A DNA stretch of 64,000 nt, taken from contig NZ_CP119422.1 of assembly GCF_030506285.1 (NCBI RefSeq), forward strand, positions 868,001-932,000, written 5' to 3'. Within the stretch, counting starts at the first letter, position 1. Every line of letters starts with the position of its first letter. This DNA is from Catalinimonas niigatensis (GTDB lineage: Bacteria > Bacteroidota > Bacteroidia > Cytophagales > Cyclobacteriaceae). The notes below the pieces were generated by a model. It did no database searches, was not told the origin of the DNA, and was given only the letters and a program-made list of their open reading frames with translations. The position numbers and the translations under genes were made by a program. This document shows, in pieces, positions 25,409 to 35,544 of the stretch.

Positions 25409-26533
25409 ATGAAAAAATATTTATCAATTCTATTTACCCTATTTGTTGTTTCAATATTTACTACCCAAAACCTTTATGCCCAAGGTTGTGTAGCCATTCG
25501 TCATTTCTCTACCTGCAATGCAGTCAATGATGGCTCCAATGTCGCTTTCCAGGATGGACAATGGCAGATTGGCGCTGCTTACCGTTATTATAAATCCTTT
25601 CGCCATTTTAAAGGAACCCATGAAGAAGCCGACCGTGTAGCAAATAACACTGAGGTGATCAACTATGCCAATTCGGTAGATCTTACGCTGACTTATGCCC
25701 TTTCTACTCGCCTGAGTTTTAACCTGACGCTACCTTACGTACACTATGACCGTTCGTCGCTCTATGAGCATGGGCTGGTCAATGGAGAATACATTAAGCA
25801 GGAAAGACGCACCACCAGTGCTTCAGGACTGGGAGATGTCAGGCTTTCAGCCAATTACTGGTTACTGGATTTTGACAAGCATCCCGGCAAGAATATTTCT
25901 GTAGGACTAGGCATCAAACTGCCTACTGGTGATTATAATGCGCAGGATTACTGGTACAATGTAGGGCCAGAAGGACAGCCTGAACTGAGAACAGTAGACC
26001 AGTCCATTCAACCTGGCGACGGTGGCTTTGGTGTTACCCTGGAGTTCAACGGCTATCAGGAGATATTCAATCATACTTATGTCTATGCAGGAGGTTTTTA
26101 CCTGATCAACCCCCGGGAAACCAATGGCACCCGTACTTATCGGGAGACTTTGGTGAGAGATATCCTTGACAACGAAGACATCATGGCTGTACCCGATCAG
26201 TACATGCTGAGAGCTGGCATCAGCCGGAGTATCATGGGCGTACAGGGTTTGTCTGTCTCAGCAGGCGCACGCATTGAAGGTGTACCGGTAAAAGACCTGG
26301 TGGGTGGAAATGATGGATTCAGAAGACCGGGTTATGTAGTTTCCATAGAACCAGGAGTTAACTACATGACAGGGAAAAACAACTTTAACCTGAATGTACC
26401 CATCGCCCTGCACCGCAACCGTCTGCAAAGCGTTACCGATAAGGAAATGGAACAAAGACTGGGTATTCCCCGGCATGGTGATGCTGCTTTTGCTGACTAT
26501 CTGATTTCTTTTTCCTACGCAAGAAGGTTTTAA
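25409..26533 (+). CDS. Outer-membrane beta-barrel protein, transporter-like
   Basis: A 374-residue protein with a signal peptide ending at YAQ (residue 25) and a Cys-containing mature N-terminus (GCVAIRHFSTCNA). Alternating amphipathic strands follow (WQIGAAYRYYKSFRHF, LSFNLTLPYVHYDRSS, GLGDVRLSANYWLLDF) and a C-terminal aromatic strand ending YARRF. The pattern resembles barrels of the MetA-pathway/phenol-degradation type. The substrate is unknown. It ends at a strong terminator shared with an opposing DUF1059 gene. Confidence 0.7.
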   Translation: MKKYLSILFTLFVVSIFTTQNLYAQGCVAIRHFSTCNAVNDGSNVAFQDGQWQIGAAYRYYKSFRHFKGTHEEADRVANNTEVINYANSVDLTLTYALSTRLSFNLTLPYVHYDRSSLYEHGLVNGEYIKQERRTTSASGLGDVRLSANYWLLDFDKHPGKNISVGLGIKLPTGDYNAQDYWYNVGPEGQPELRTVDQSIQPGDGGFGVTLEFNGYQEIFNHTYVYAGGFYLINPRETNGTRTYRETLVRDILDNEDIMAVPDQYMLRAGISRSIMGVQGLSVSAGARIEGVPVKDLVGGNDGFRRPGYVVSIEPGVNYMTGKNNFNLNVPIALHRNRLQSVTDKEMEQRLGIPRHGDAAFADYLISFSYARRF

Positions 26534-26575
26534 TCTATCCTGAAATATTTCAGTATAAACCACTTTATGAGTAGC

Positions 26576-26607
26576 AAAGCCTCAGTATCATCCGACACTG
26601 AGGCTTT
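26576..26607. terminator. Bidirectional intrinsic terminator
   Basis: AAAGCCTCAGT (26576-26586) pairs exactly with ACTGAGGCTTT (26597-26607) around a 10-base loop, followed by a T-rich tail (TTCTTTCTTT) on the plus strand. It lies between the outer-membrane protein gene and the convergent DUF1059 gene. Confidence 0.85.
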
Positions 26608-26613
26608 CTTTCT

Positions 26614-26814
26614 TTAGCGCATGAGCAAAGTGGCTGTATGCTCTTCCCGCATTACGGATTTAACTTTTGCCACTATTTCAGGCGTAATTTCTCCGAGTCC
26701 GTGTGCCCTTTGGGCATGATCAGCAGCCTTTTGCAGGGCCTGCTCTTCAGTTTGGGCCCGGATGATTCCATCGCAGTCAAAGCCCACATCACGACAGTGA
26801 ATGACCTTTTCCAT
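26614..26814 (-). CDS. DUF1059 family small protein
   Basis: A 66-residue protein with the DUF1059 layout: IHCRDVGFDCDGIIRAQ with two Cys (residues 7 and 14) and EEQALQKAADHAQRAHG with two His. These probably form a metal site. Small metal-binding proteins of this type occur singly in many bacteria. The function is not known. Confidence 0.88.
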   Translation of the reverse strand: MEKVIHCRDVGFDCDGIIRAQTEEQALQKAADHAQRAHGLGEITPEIVAKVKSVMREEHTATLLMR

Positions 26815-27116
26815 AGCATTGCAGATTTAGGTTGTACATATAGTTTGTGTAGATATAAAGCCTGTCTGTCATTAGGTCAGTCTCATACCTTGCCTACTGC
26901 TATCCTACTGGCCTATATAAAGTTACACTATTTCTGAAATAAATTAGCAAATTATGTCCAGACTTGTTTTGTCATTATTGAAAACATTTCTGAGATATCT
27001 TTCTTGTGAAATCATTTCTCATATTGCATATTCCTTTAATTTACAATGAGTTTATCACAAGCATTATAGGTATGGATTAGTATATGTCCTGATTTATCAA
27101 AGAAATAAATAGAAGT
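26815..27116. other. Intergenic region, nothing recognised
   Basis: About 300 bases of AT-rich spacer between divergent genes. It presumably holds both promoters, but no clear TAnnTTTG/TTTG pair could be assigned. Confidence 0.35.
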
Positions 27117-27785
27117 ATGCGTAAGTTTTTTGCATCTGTTCACTGGGGAGACAAGCTGGTGGATATATTCGTCGTAGTATTTAGTATCACCATTGCTTTC
27201 TGGCTCAACAACTGGCGGGAAGACCGCAGCAATGCCCGGCAGGAAAGAGCTTACCTGATCAACCTCAGCGAAGACCTGGCCAAGGATTCAACTGACTTAG
27301 CTGAAAGGCAAAAAGAAGTGAAGATTGTATTTGGACAAATTTTGAGATTACAGGAAATATCTTCTATTCCTGAAAAAGTGGATAGCATTCCTCTATTAAT
27401 GTATGAAGCCTTAAATTATGACATCTTTGTCTTTTACCCGGAAGATTATACTTACAAAACCCTGCAACAAAGCGGAGACATTGGATTAGTTCAGAGTGAT
27501 ACTGTTCGGCAAGTACTATCCCATCTGTATGATAATTACCAATTCATAGATTTAATAAAAGAGACAGCTTATTTCTATCAAACTAACTTGGTATTACCAT
27601 TTTATAATAACCATGATATCAGAAATGGAGAAATTCTTGATCTGGATGTGTTCAGTTCTGTAGAATTCTTCAATATGATTATTTATTACCGTAATACTTT
27701 CCGAAACTATATCAACGTCATCAATGACTCTTTAGAAAAGCACCGCACGCTGCAACAGCTTATTCAGGCTGAGTTGGAGAAATAG
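27117..27785 (+). CDS. DUF6090 family membrane-anchored protein
   Basis: A 222-residue protein with one N-terminal transmembrane helix (about 14-32, VDIFVVVFSITIAFWLNNW) followed by the family's ERAYLINLSEDLAKD segment and a helical soluble domain with a TYKTLQQSGDIGLV motif. This matches DUF6090 of Bacteroidota. Its role is unknown. Single gene. Confidence 0.82.
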   Translation: MRKFFASVHWGDKLVDIFVVVFSITIAFWLNNWREDRSNARQERAYLINLSEDLAKDSTDLAERQKEVKIVFGQILRLQEISSIPEKVDSIPLLMYEALNYDIFVFYPEDYTYKTLQQSGDIGLVQSDTVRQVLSHLYDNYQFIDLIKETAYFYQTNLVLPFYNNHDIRNGEILDLDVFSSVEFFNMIIYYRNTFRNYINVINDSLEKHRTLQQLIQAELEK

Positions 27786-27953
27786 ATGATTTAACTTTTT
27801 GTGCAGCAGGGTGGTTTTACCTGAGCATATACTTAAGTGATTTTGTATATTGTATGCTTTACTGATTCACTTATGTATTGAATGACAACCTATTTTTATC
27901 TTCCTATGACTACCGCATATAAGCCTATAAATTGTCTGAATCTCCCCTATCCT

Positions 27954-28889
27954 ATGCAATCTCTGGGCATCCTTCTTTTTTTGCTTATGTCTACCGCAGC
28001 TTGTAATAATAACAATGACTCCCGAACAAAAGGTACTTTAACCGCCAATCCTCCAACTGTAATTTCACAATTGACAAGAATGATTCCTGAGCATCCGCTA
28101 CTGGCCTGGTGTATCGTGCCTTATGACAGTGTGGAAAGAGGTCCGGCAGCAAGGATGAAGATGCTAAGCGAACTGGGTTTTACGCAATATGTGTACGACT
28201 GGCGGGAGCAGCATCTTGCCACCTTCGCTGAAGAAATCCAGCAGGCCAGGGAAGCCGATATACAAATCTCCGGCGTATGGATGTGGATAGATCAGAGCTC
28301 CGATTCTCTAGGTGCACTCAGCACAGCCAATGAGGAGTTGCTGGGCATCATGGAAGAGCAAGGATTGCAAACACAAATCTGGCTGGGTATCAATCATAAC
28401 TTCTTTGAAGCTGAAGACGATGCCGGAAAAATAGCCAAAGCCGTGGAAATGGTCAGCTATCTCAACCAAAGAGCTAAAGATATAGGCTGTACGCTAGCAC
28501 TTTACAATCACGGGGACTGGTTTGGTGAGCCGGACAATCAACTCAGGATATTACAGGAACTAAAAAATGATGATATAGGCATGATCTATAACTTTCACCA
28601 TGCCCATCATCAGATAGAAGAATTTCCTGCATTATTGAAGCGTATGCAGCCGTACTTATGGGCCGTCAATCTGAATGGCATGCAGCAGGAGGGCCCCAAA
28701 ATACTACCCATTGGCAGCGGCGAGAGCGAAGCCGACATGATACAGCTCTTGTTAAACTCTGATTACAGTGGTCCTATCGGCATACTGGGACATATTGAGG
28801 ATGAAGATGTAAAAGTTGTGCTTCAGCGCAACCTGGAGGGCTTATCTTCAATGCTTAAAACCATGAAAATAAAGGAGGCAGGGAGCTAA
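27954..28889 (+). CDS. Lipoprotein with sugar-phosphate isomerase/epimerase-like TIM barrel
   Basis: Starting at MQSLGILLFLLMSTAAC gives a clean lipoprotein signal (lipobox STAAC, Cys17); a longer start at 27882 would hide the signal. The mature part is an AP-endonuclease-2-like barrel. Metal-binding candidates are the His in ALYNHGDWFGE and the acidic and His residues of YNFHHAHHQIEEFP and ILGHIEDED. It is probably a periplasmic or surface sugar isomerase/epimerase-like enzyme of unknown substrate. Confidence 0.75.
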   Translation: MQSLGILLFLLMSTAACNNNNDSRTKGTLTANPPTVISQLTRMIPEHPLLAWCIVPYDSVERGPAARMKMLSELGFTQYVYDWREQHLATFAEEIQQAREADIQISGVWMWIDQSSDSLGALSTANEELLGIMEEQGLQTQIWLGINHNFFEAEDDAGKIAKAVEMVSYLNQRAKDIGCTLALYNHGDWFGEPDNQLRILQELKNDDIGMIYNFHHAHHQIEEFPALLKRMQPYLWAVNLNGMQQEGPKILPIGSGESEADMIQLLLNSDYSGPIGILGHIEDEDVKVVLQRNLEGLSSMLKTMKIKEAGS

Positions 28890-28985
28890 TTAGTTATAGG
28901 TTGTAAGTATGCTAAATTTTTAACTTTTAATTTTCAACCTTTTTAAACCTATGCGTGTCTAATATTCATCATACCCTATTTCCAT

Positions 28986-29516
28986 ATGCTTATAAAATTA
29001 TCCTTACAATGCATGAGCCTGGTCTTGTTCCTCTGCCTGATCAGTTGCAGTGATGATGATACGCAGGCAAATCTATCAGAAGTAGACCGCTATATAAGCG
29101 ATCTTCAATCCGGATCGTATGAGACTACAATGGAATTGCCTGCTTTTACACCTGAAACTATTCCTGCATTGCTCCAATACAGTGATGAAAGCAAACTGAT
29201 TACTCAATTTCCCCGCAACCCGATCTCATCTGCCTATAGTCCTGATTGCCGTCTGGGTTTGTTTGCTTTGTGGACGATAGAATCCATACGGCAAACTTAT
29301 ATCCAGGCAGACAGCAAGATGCCGGGCAGGTTTCCTTCCCTCAACCCTATACTGGCCAGACGAAATACCAAAAGACTCGAATGGATTGATACTGCTCAGG
29401 CTCAAATCATCGCTGCAACTGCCTATGCAGCCTGGTGGGAACGTTCACAAACGATCAGCATATATGAACTCATGCTAATTGACCCGCTGGCTGATACTGA
29501 ATATTACTGGCACTGA
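28986..29516 (+). CDS. DUF4943 family lipoprotein
   Basis: A 176-residue lipoprotein with lipobox LISC (Cys about 21) and an Asp-rich start (SDDDTQANL). Family-like blocks are RYISDLQSGSYETTMELPAF, TPETIPALLQY and LGLFALWTIESIRQTY, which match DUF4943. Function unknown. It follows the isomerase-like gene by 96 bases and may be co-transcribed. Confidence 0.75.
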   Translation: MLIKLSLQCMSLVLFLCLISCSDDDTQANLSEVDRYISDLQSGSYETTMELPAFTPETIPALLQYSDESKLITQFPRNPISSAYSPDCRLGLFALWTIESIRQTYIQADSKMPGRFPSLNPILARRNTKRLEWIDTAQAQIIAATAYAAWWERSQTISIYELMLIDPLADTEYYWH

Positions 29517-29852
29517 GATTTTGCTTCAAATTCTCTGTAAATGTAAATTATTGCGAGTTCAGAAAAAGAAACACTGAAAAACTGTCAAGTCAGCCCAAGG
29601 CCTAACATTCTTTCAAAAATGTGCAAAACTATAATGACGGAGCGTTCTTCAAAATGCTTTGCACACATGGCCGGGCAGGCCTTGGATTAGTGCTCATTGC
29701 CTGCCCTAAGATAAGAATGGTTGGGAGAAAAGGAATCACAAATTATGATACTTTCCTGATAACTCAGGAAATGTTCATTCGGTAGCCTTTCTTGTCAGAA
29801 ATTTCTCCCGGTGCATCCCAATCATCAAAAAACTTCTATGTATAAAAAAGTT

Positions 29853-30025
29853 AAGGGCAAATGCTGCAGGAATAGACATTTGGGACAAAGAAGATACTCC
29901 TCACAGTTGAAGGAGAGCCTATCCATTCTTTTGAAGCCTTTACAGGAGATATTAGGTATGTAAAGGACTACCTGTTATTAAAAGTAGCTAACGAAATGGG
30001 TTACCAACTTGCCATAATCCAATAG
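29853..30025 (+). pseudogene. Degenerate N-terminal fragment of an IS110-family transposase
   Basis: One frame reads LRANAAGIDIWDKED, which resembles the DEDD-type N-terminus (AAGIDIGSKE) of IS110 transposases. It then hits a stop. The neighbouring frame continues VEGEPIHSFEAFTGDIRYVK, like the following FTxDIxxL segment, and ends at TAG 30023-30025. The catalytic C-terminal half is missing. IS110 elements lack obvious terminal repeats, so no ends can be drawn. Confidence 0.5.
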
Positions 30026-30054
30026 TTTGTATAATAATTTATCGGTTAGCACAG

Positions 30055-30145
30055 CGTAGGAATATCCCCGGAGAGAATGGCATTTTGATACAGGGAAACT
30101 CCTTCGGACTTCGTCTTCGGAGCCGCTGCGGCGCAGTGACGTACA
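30055..30145. repeat. REP-like intergenic sequence, second copy
   Basis: Shares the order GTAGGAAT-TCC, internal GGAGA, ATGGC and a terminal CAGTGACG with bases about 9428-9538, and includes the dyads CTCCTTCGGA and GCCGCTGCGGC. It is probably a dispersed palindromic repeat of this genome. Confidence 0.35.
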
Positions 30146-30270
30146 GAGAAGGAGATAAGAAAAATATTCATTCTATATACTTTCTATTTAACCTGCATTT
30201 GATTGACCTTTGAACGCCTCCGAAGATGGTAATTCCCTCATGATGGAAGGTTTATACTATAGGCTGCCAA

Positions 30271-30303
30271 AAAAAGAAAAAAGCAAGCCCGATTCAGGCT
30301 TGC
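30271..30303 (-). terminator. Intrinsic terminator after the first SusD gene
   Basis: GCAAGCC (30283-30289) pairs with GGCTTGC (30297-30303). On the minus strand the stem is followed by a long T run (the A run at 30269-30282 on the plus strand). It ends the SusC/SusD transcript. Confidence 0.7.
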
Positions 30304-30338
30304 CTTTTAACGTTTAAGGTTGACCGTATTTTGATGGA

Positions 30339-32036
30339 TTAGTAACCTTCATTTTGTTCCAGATAACCAGGAATGTTAGAGGCACCATCAACGGCATTCT
30401 GAGGAATAGGAAACACTCTTTTTAGAGGATCACTATTGGTCTTCTCGGTCCATGAGTCTTCGTATTTTCCAAAGCGGATCATATCGGTGCGGCGCAGCAT
30501 CTCCCAGTAGAACTCAAAGCCCCGCTCACGGTACAACAGGTCTAGTGACATCTCAGTAAGCGGTGGTGGTGGTGTCCTTGCAGTGCGCGATGCTCTTACA
30601 ATATTGACATCCGCCAAAGCCCCGGCAGCATCACTATTCTTTCTGAGTTTTGCCTCCGCCCGCATCAGGTACACATCAGCCAGACGCAGAAGTGAGATAT
30701 CTGCTTCTCCGAAGTTTCTTCCGCTGACGGATTTTCTGCTGAACTCATATTTTTCTACCCGGTAACCGGTGCTATATCCGCTGCCAGACACAGAGAAGTC
30801 AATCTGCTCGGTGAAATTGACCGGCAAGTTAGGGTTGTTACGGCTCTCATTATAAATTTTACCCACTTTAAAATTCACGCCATCTTCGCACCGCACAAAA
30901 ACACCGTTTTCTCTGATGAGGCCAAACTGCTCTCCTCTCAAAATCCCCCGGTTGATATGGAAATCTTCGCCTGCCACACAAGAGTCCGCAGGATTGCTAT
31001 AAATGGACAGGTTTTCCTTATAAAACCTGGGGTCAATATCAGCAGGATCTACCGGTGCATAAGCATTGACCCAGGTACGGTAAAAATCGGAAGTAATACC
31101 TGGCCCATCGGTACCATTGGCACCGGGAAATTCAGGAAGCGGATACTGATCTCCTGACAATGAGAAGTAGGCCATACGGTTGTGTCCGTTGAGTTCGGCG
31201 CGTTGTTCGTACACAAAGATCAGTTCAGGATTATCATGGTTCTCATCATCAAAAAGCGCAAAATATTCAGGCGATAGCTGAAACTGTCCTGAGTTGATAA
31301 TCTCATCGCAGTAGGCAATCACTTTGTCCATATCTTCTTCCCTGAAGTTGAAGCTGGCAGCAAAGCGATCACGATAGACTGCGGCATTGAGGTACAAACG
31401 GGCAAGCAAGCCCTTTACAGCCGCTGTGGAGATACGTCCCGGCCCTACGCTGGGGCTTACTTCAGACTCTACGGCAAGTAGTTCGCTTTCAATGTATTCC
31501 AACGCCTCAGCACCTCGTAAAATAGTAGAAGTTTCACCCACTTCATCTTTAACAAGTACCAAACCAAAAAGGTCAAGAGTGAGCATAGAATAATAAGCCC
31601 TCAATGCCCTTACCTCAGCAATATACGTATTGACCTCAGGTGTATTGAGGGTAGGCAATACATTAAGCGCAGTGACACAGCGGGATATCCCCTGAAAAAT
31701 ATTATTCCACACCCCTCCTATCCTCGGGTCGGTAGTCGCAAAGTTATGGGTGTGCATGGCAATGAAAATACCGTTGTCTCCCCAGTCAGTTCCACCCCGA
31801 TAAGGAAGTATCGCTTCATCTGTAGAAATCTCCTGCAGATTGAAATAATGTGTATGGGTGAACAACTGGCTAAATACCCCATAGGCCGGGGCCAGCATCC
31901 CATCTGCTGTTTCTCTCTCGGAAAGTCCGGTGGCCGAAGTTTCGTCCAGGATTTCTTCATCCAGGTCAGTACAACTTTCAATCACCACAATGCCCATAAA
32001 CAGCATCAGTAAACTTATTATCTTTTTAACGTTCAT
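30339..32036 (-). CDS. SusD/RagB family nutrient-binding outer-membrane lipoprotein
   Basis: A 565-residue surface lipoprotein (lipobox IESC, Cys about 22) with the SusD N-terminal TPR-like half (ISRCVTALNVLPTLNT, ALRAYYSMLTLDLFGLVL) and the C-terminal NIVRASRTA, RGFEFYWEMLRRTDMIRFGK motif of RagB/SusD. It caps the SusC pore and binds glycan. The gene lies 20 bases after susC. The neighbouring GH51 gene suggests arabinose-containing oligosaccharides. Confidence 0.93.
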   Translation of the reverse strand: MNVKKIISLLMLFMGIVVIESCTDLDEEILDETSATGLSERETADGMLAPAYGVFSQLFTHTHYFNLQEISTDEAILPYRGGTDWGDNGIFIAMHTHNFATTDPRIGGVWNNIFQGISRCVTALNVLPTLNTPEVNTYIAEVRALRAYYSMLTLDLFGLVLVKDEVGETSTILRGAEALEYIESELLAVESEVSPSVGPGRISTAAVKGLLARLYLNAAVYRDRFAASFNFREEDMDKVIAYCDEIINSGQFQLSPEYFALFDDENHDNPELIFVYEQRAELNGHNRMAYFSLSGDQYPLPEFPGANGTDGPGITSDFYRTWVNAYAPVDPADIDPRFYKENLSIYSNPADSCVAGEDFHINRGILRGEQFGLIRENGVFVRCEDGVNFKVGKIYNESRNNPNLPVNFTEQIDFSVSGSGYSTGYRVEKYEFSRKSVSGRNFGEADISLLRLADVYLMRAEAKLRKNSDAAGALADVNIVRASRTARTPPPPLTEMSLDLLYRERGFEFYWEMLRRTDMIRFGKYEDSWTEKTNSDPLKRVFPIPQNAVDGASNIPGYLEQNEGY

Positions 32037-32056
32037 TGTCTTATCTATTTATTCGC

Positions 32057-35000
32057 TTAGAATGTCACATTTAAACCCACCAATACTGTCCTGGCTTTGG
32101 GATAACTCATGTAATCTATACCGTAGGAAGAAACGCCGTTGATGGTCCGGTCGGTATTCACTTCAGGATCATATCCGTTGTAATCGGTGAACAACAGCAA
32201 ATTCTGCCCGGTAACTGACACACGTACTCCCTTTACCCACTGGTCAATGCCCAAATTACTTGTATTAAAATTGTAGCCCAGCGCAAGGTTGTTCAAACGC
32301 AGATATGCTCCATCTTTAAGATACCTGGTAGATACCGGTGCCGAATTGTTGATAGATTCTTCAGGAGATACTATCGCTTCAGGCGTAGTGTTTAGCCCTT
32401 TGGACAAACGTAATTTGTAGAAAGAAGCATTGGCGGTATTGTCATAGATCATATTACCTGCCACTCCGTTAAAATTGATTGTCAGGTCAAAACCTTTATA
32501 GCCAATGTTACCAAAGAAATTATACTGTCGGTTGGGCAATGCCGTACCTGCTGCAATTCTGTCGTTATCCGTAACCAGCCCATCTCCATCTGTATCCCGG
32601 AAGACACTTAAACCATCCTCATCAAAGCCAATATGTTCTTTGAGGAAAAAGGTACCGATGGGTTCTCCGTTGATATAACCGTTGATGGTGGCAGAGGATA
32701 ATCCTGAGCCGGTAGCACTACCTGAGGGAATCACCGTATAGGGAGAGTTCTCCACTTCATTCCTGATAAAGGTAATGTTACCTCCTAACCCATAAGTCAA
32801 ACCGCTGGCACTGATGTGGTTGTAATTCAATGCCAGTTCCAGCCCTGAATTGGTGATTTCCATGTCTTCCACATTGGTCCAGAAGGTGCTGGCTGGCTGC
32901 ACAGGATCAGCAGGTATCACTTCCAACAAGATGTTGTTGGATACTTTGCTAAACACATCGGCAGATCCTGACAAAGCTCCGTTAAAGAAGCCAAAGTCCA
33001 ATCCTACATTGGTTTGGGTAGACACTTCCCACTGAATGTCCGGATTGGCAAGACGGGCATAGGTAATACCGGCAGGATAGCGCTCTGAATCATCCAGCGG
33101 ATAGCTGGTGCTGGAAGTCACTTCTGCGGTAAACAGCGGGCGGGTAATCTTGGAAGGGATTTCCTGGTTACCGGTTTGTCCCCAGCCGGCACGCAATTTC
33201 AGATTGCTGAGGATAGGTGAGCCGGATAAGAAGGCCTCTTCCGAAAGCCTCCATCCTGCTGAGAAGGAAGGAAATGTTCCGTATTTATTGTTCTCACCAA
33301 ATTTGGATGAGCCATCAGCCCTTACCGTAGCGGTGAAGAGGTAGCGGTCTCTGAACTGATAATTGATTCTACCAAAGAAAGACTGAAGCTCATTGATAAG
33401 CGCATCCCCCCCGGGCTTATTGTTACCAAAGGTAAGATCCTGTCCTAAGCCCGGATTGTAGCGGGGTTCCAGATCAGAAATCGGGAATCTATTGATACTA
33501 CTCCACCGTCTTTGAAAGAAGAACTTCTGATATGAATGTCCTGCCAGCACTGAAAGGTTATGGTCAGCATTGGAATAAGTGTAGGTAAGATAGTTCTCAA
33601 TCAGCCGATTATTGTTATTAGTTAGAATGGTTTCCAGACGGCCATCCTGCTGAGGTACCAGACTCGCCAGGGATTGTAAATCCTGGGTAGAACTGGAATT
33701 GTCAATACCAAAATTCATTTTATACACCAGCGATTCGGAAATCTTAAAAGAAGGAGAGATATTTCCAATGATACGAGTGGTAGTGGTAAGGTCTTTCCAC
33801 AACTCCAGCGTACGCAGCGGATTCACTCCTGACTGATAACGATAAGGGTTACCATTTTCATCGTAAGCCGGATAAGTTGGATTGGTAGAGATAGCCGTTC
33901 CTATAATACCCTCAATAGGTGGCCGCTCACTGATGGTCTGCGCGGCATTCAGGTTCATCTCTACATTCAGGCGGTCTTCCAAAAAGGATTGATTGACATT
34001 TAGTCTACCGGAATACCTTTTCATGTTACTGTTTTTGAGTATTCCTTCCTGATCCTGTAAACCTAAAGAAGCGTAATATGTCAGCTTATCGGCTCCACCT
34101 CCAAAAGTCAGGTTATGGTTCTGGGTAAAAGCACTACGGGATATCTCTTCCTGCCAGTCAGTATTGGCCAGGGAATCTTCCAGCACACCACCCACTGCCA
34201 CCACCTGGCGGCGGTATTCATCGGCACCAAATACATCCAGGGGATTAGCCATCTTGGACCAACCAAAATTATTGGAGTAGTTGATGGAAGAAACACCTGC
34301 TTTACCCCTTTTGGTGGTAATCAGGATGACTCCATTGGCACCACGTGAACCATAAATAGCCGTAGCAGAAGCATCTTTTAGCACATCTATAGATTCAATA
34401 TCCTGTGGGTTGATAAAGCTCAGCGGGTTGGTGGCTCCTCCGGTACTGGAATTATCCAGTGCCAATCCATCCACAACAAACAGCGGTGTACTTCCGGTCC
34501 TGACTCCCCCCGGCCCACGGATGGTAATGTTCTGCACGGCACCCGGTTCACCACTGGCGGAAGTGACATTCACCCCGGCTACTTTGCCCTGGATGAGTTG
34601 TTCGGGAGAGTTGATAATACCTCGGTTAAATTCTTCACTTTTTACTGAAGCTACTGATCCGGTAACATCTTTTTGCTCCTGGGTACCGTATCCCATCACC
34701 ACCACTTCGGTAAGCGTTTGATCATCCGGCATCAGTTGTACTGAGATATTCGTCTGATTGCCTACAGGTACTTCCTGGGTAACAGTGCCTACAAAGCTAA
34801 AGATCAGTACAGACTCGTTGGAATTCACGGTGATCCTATAATTTCCCTGCACATCGCTAATGGTACCATTAGAGGTTCCCTTCTCCAGGATATTTACCCC
34901 CGGCAGCGGTTCTCCCTGATCATCCGTCACATTACCGCTTACAGTGATAGCTGTAGTAGTTTCGTGTGTTCCGATAGCATTAGCACTGCTCTGAGAAGCA

Positions 35001-35116
35001 GGCAAAAGTGCCCAACACGGCAGCAGAAAGCATAGCATCAGATAGTATCCTCTGAAATTCAGGGATATACCTGCCCTTTGCCTTCTTTTCTTTAAAGGTT
35101 GATAAAACTTTCTCAT
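32057..35116 (-). CDS. SusC/RagA family TonB-linked outer-membrane transporter
   Basis: A 1019-residue protein with a long basic N-terminus, signal segment (about 23-45), carboxypeptidase-D-like regulatory domain (about 58-140, GNVTDDQGEPLPGVNI), TonB-box-like TLTEVVVMGYGTQ, plug domain (VDVLKDASATAIYGSRGANG) and a 22-strand barrel. It imports the ligand bound by the SusD encoded directly downstream. There is no STN domain, so it does not signal through FecR, unlike the other two SusC proteins in this window. Confidence 0.94.
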   Translation of the reverse strand: MRKFYQPLKKRRQRAGISLNFRGYYLMLCFLLPCWALLPASQSSANAIGTHETTTAITVSGNVTDDQGEPLPGVNILEKGTSNGTISDVQGNYRITVNSNESVLIFSFVGTVTQEVPVGNQTNISVQLMPDDQTLTEVVVMGYGTQEQKDVTGSVASVKSEEFNRGIINSPEQLIQGKVAGVNVTSASGEPGAVQNITIRGPGGVRTGSTPLFVVDGLALDNSSTGGATNPLSFINPQDIESIDVLKDASATAIYGSRGANGVILITTKRGKAGVSSINYSNNFGWSKMANPLDVFGADEYRRQVVAVGGVLEDSLANTDWQEEISRSAFTQNHNLTFGGGADKLTYYASLGLQDQEGILKNSNMKRYSGRLNVNQSFLEDRLNVEMNLNAAQTISERPPIEGIIGTAISTNPTYPAYDENGNPYRYQSGVNPLRTLELWKDLTTTTRIIGNISPSFKISESLVYKMNFGIDNSSSTQDLQSLASLVPQQDGRLETILTNNNNRLIENYLTYTYSNADHNLSVLAGHSYQKFFFQRRWSSINRFPISDLEPRYNPGLGQDLTFGNNKPGGDALINELQSFFGRINYQFRDRYLFTATVRADGSSKFGENNKYGTFPSFSAGWRLSEEAFLSGSPILSNLKLRAGWGQTGNQEIPSKITRPLFTAEVTSSTSYPLDDSERYPAGITYARLANPDIQWEVSTQTNVGLDFGFFNGALSGSADVFSKVSNNILLEVIPADPVQPASTFWTNVEDMEITNSGLELALNYNHISASGLTYGLGGNITFIRNEVENSPYTVIPSGSATGSGLSSATINGYINGEPIGTFFLKEHIGFDEDGLSVFRDTDGDGLVTDNDRIAAGTALPNRQYNFFGNIGYKGFDLTINFNGVAGNMIYDNTANASFYKLRLSKGLNTTPEAIVSPEESINNSAPVSTRYLKDGAYLRLNNLALGYNFNTSNLGIDQWVKGVRVSVTGQNLLLFTDYNGYDPEVNTDRTINGVSSYGIDYMSYPKARTVLVGLNVTF

Positions 35117-35544
35117 AGATATGGGATTTGGTTAAACTAAAATTATTGAAATTAACTGGCTTTCTGTCGGCTATTTTAAGTTTTTTTTAATTCATAAGCA
35201 TGCATTTTTGCCTTTTTGGCAAGTCTTCAGCTTCCTTTGTCTTTTCAAGCCTAATCGTTTTTCAATCAGTCTGCAAATAGACAAATTTCACGGAGAGAGC
35301 TAAGAAATTTACAATTAATATTTTGTTACTATTAACTTGGTTTAGGTATGAATTTGTTAATAAAAACTTCATCCCATTTCACAAAGCCTAATCAATATCT
35401 TTTAATATTATTTACCGCCACTGATTGCCTTAAGAGGGGGATTCTACTGAACTCAAAATGAGAGAAGCAAATTGAAAAGAAGATTGAGAATGTATTTGAA
35501 TTTATGTAAACTGCTTCTCAAAATACACAATCTAACTCACGAAT
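35117..35544. other. Divergent regulatory region between susC and the GH51 gene
   Basis: About 430 AT-rich bases that must hold the promoters of both divergent units. No -33/-7 pair or operator dyad was clear enough to place. Confidence 0.4.

Larger units (their letters stand above)
29517..30270. other. Non-coding region with transposase and repeat debris
   Basis: About 750 bases. It contains the IS110-like remnant near 29,850-30,025 and a REP-like sequence near 30,055-30,145, each listed separately. The rest shows no gene. Confidence 0.45.
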
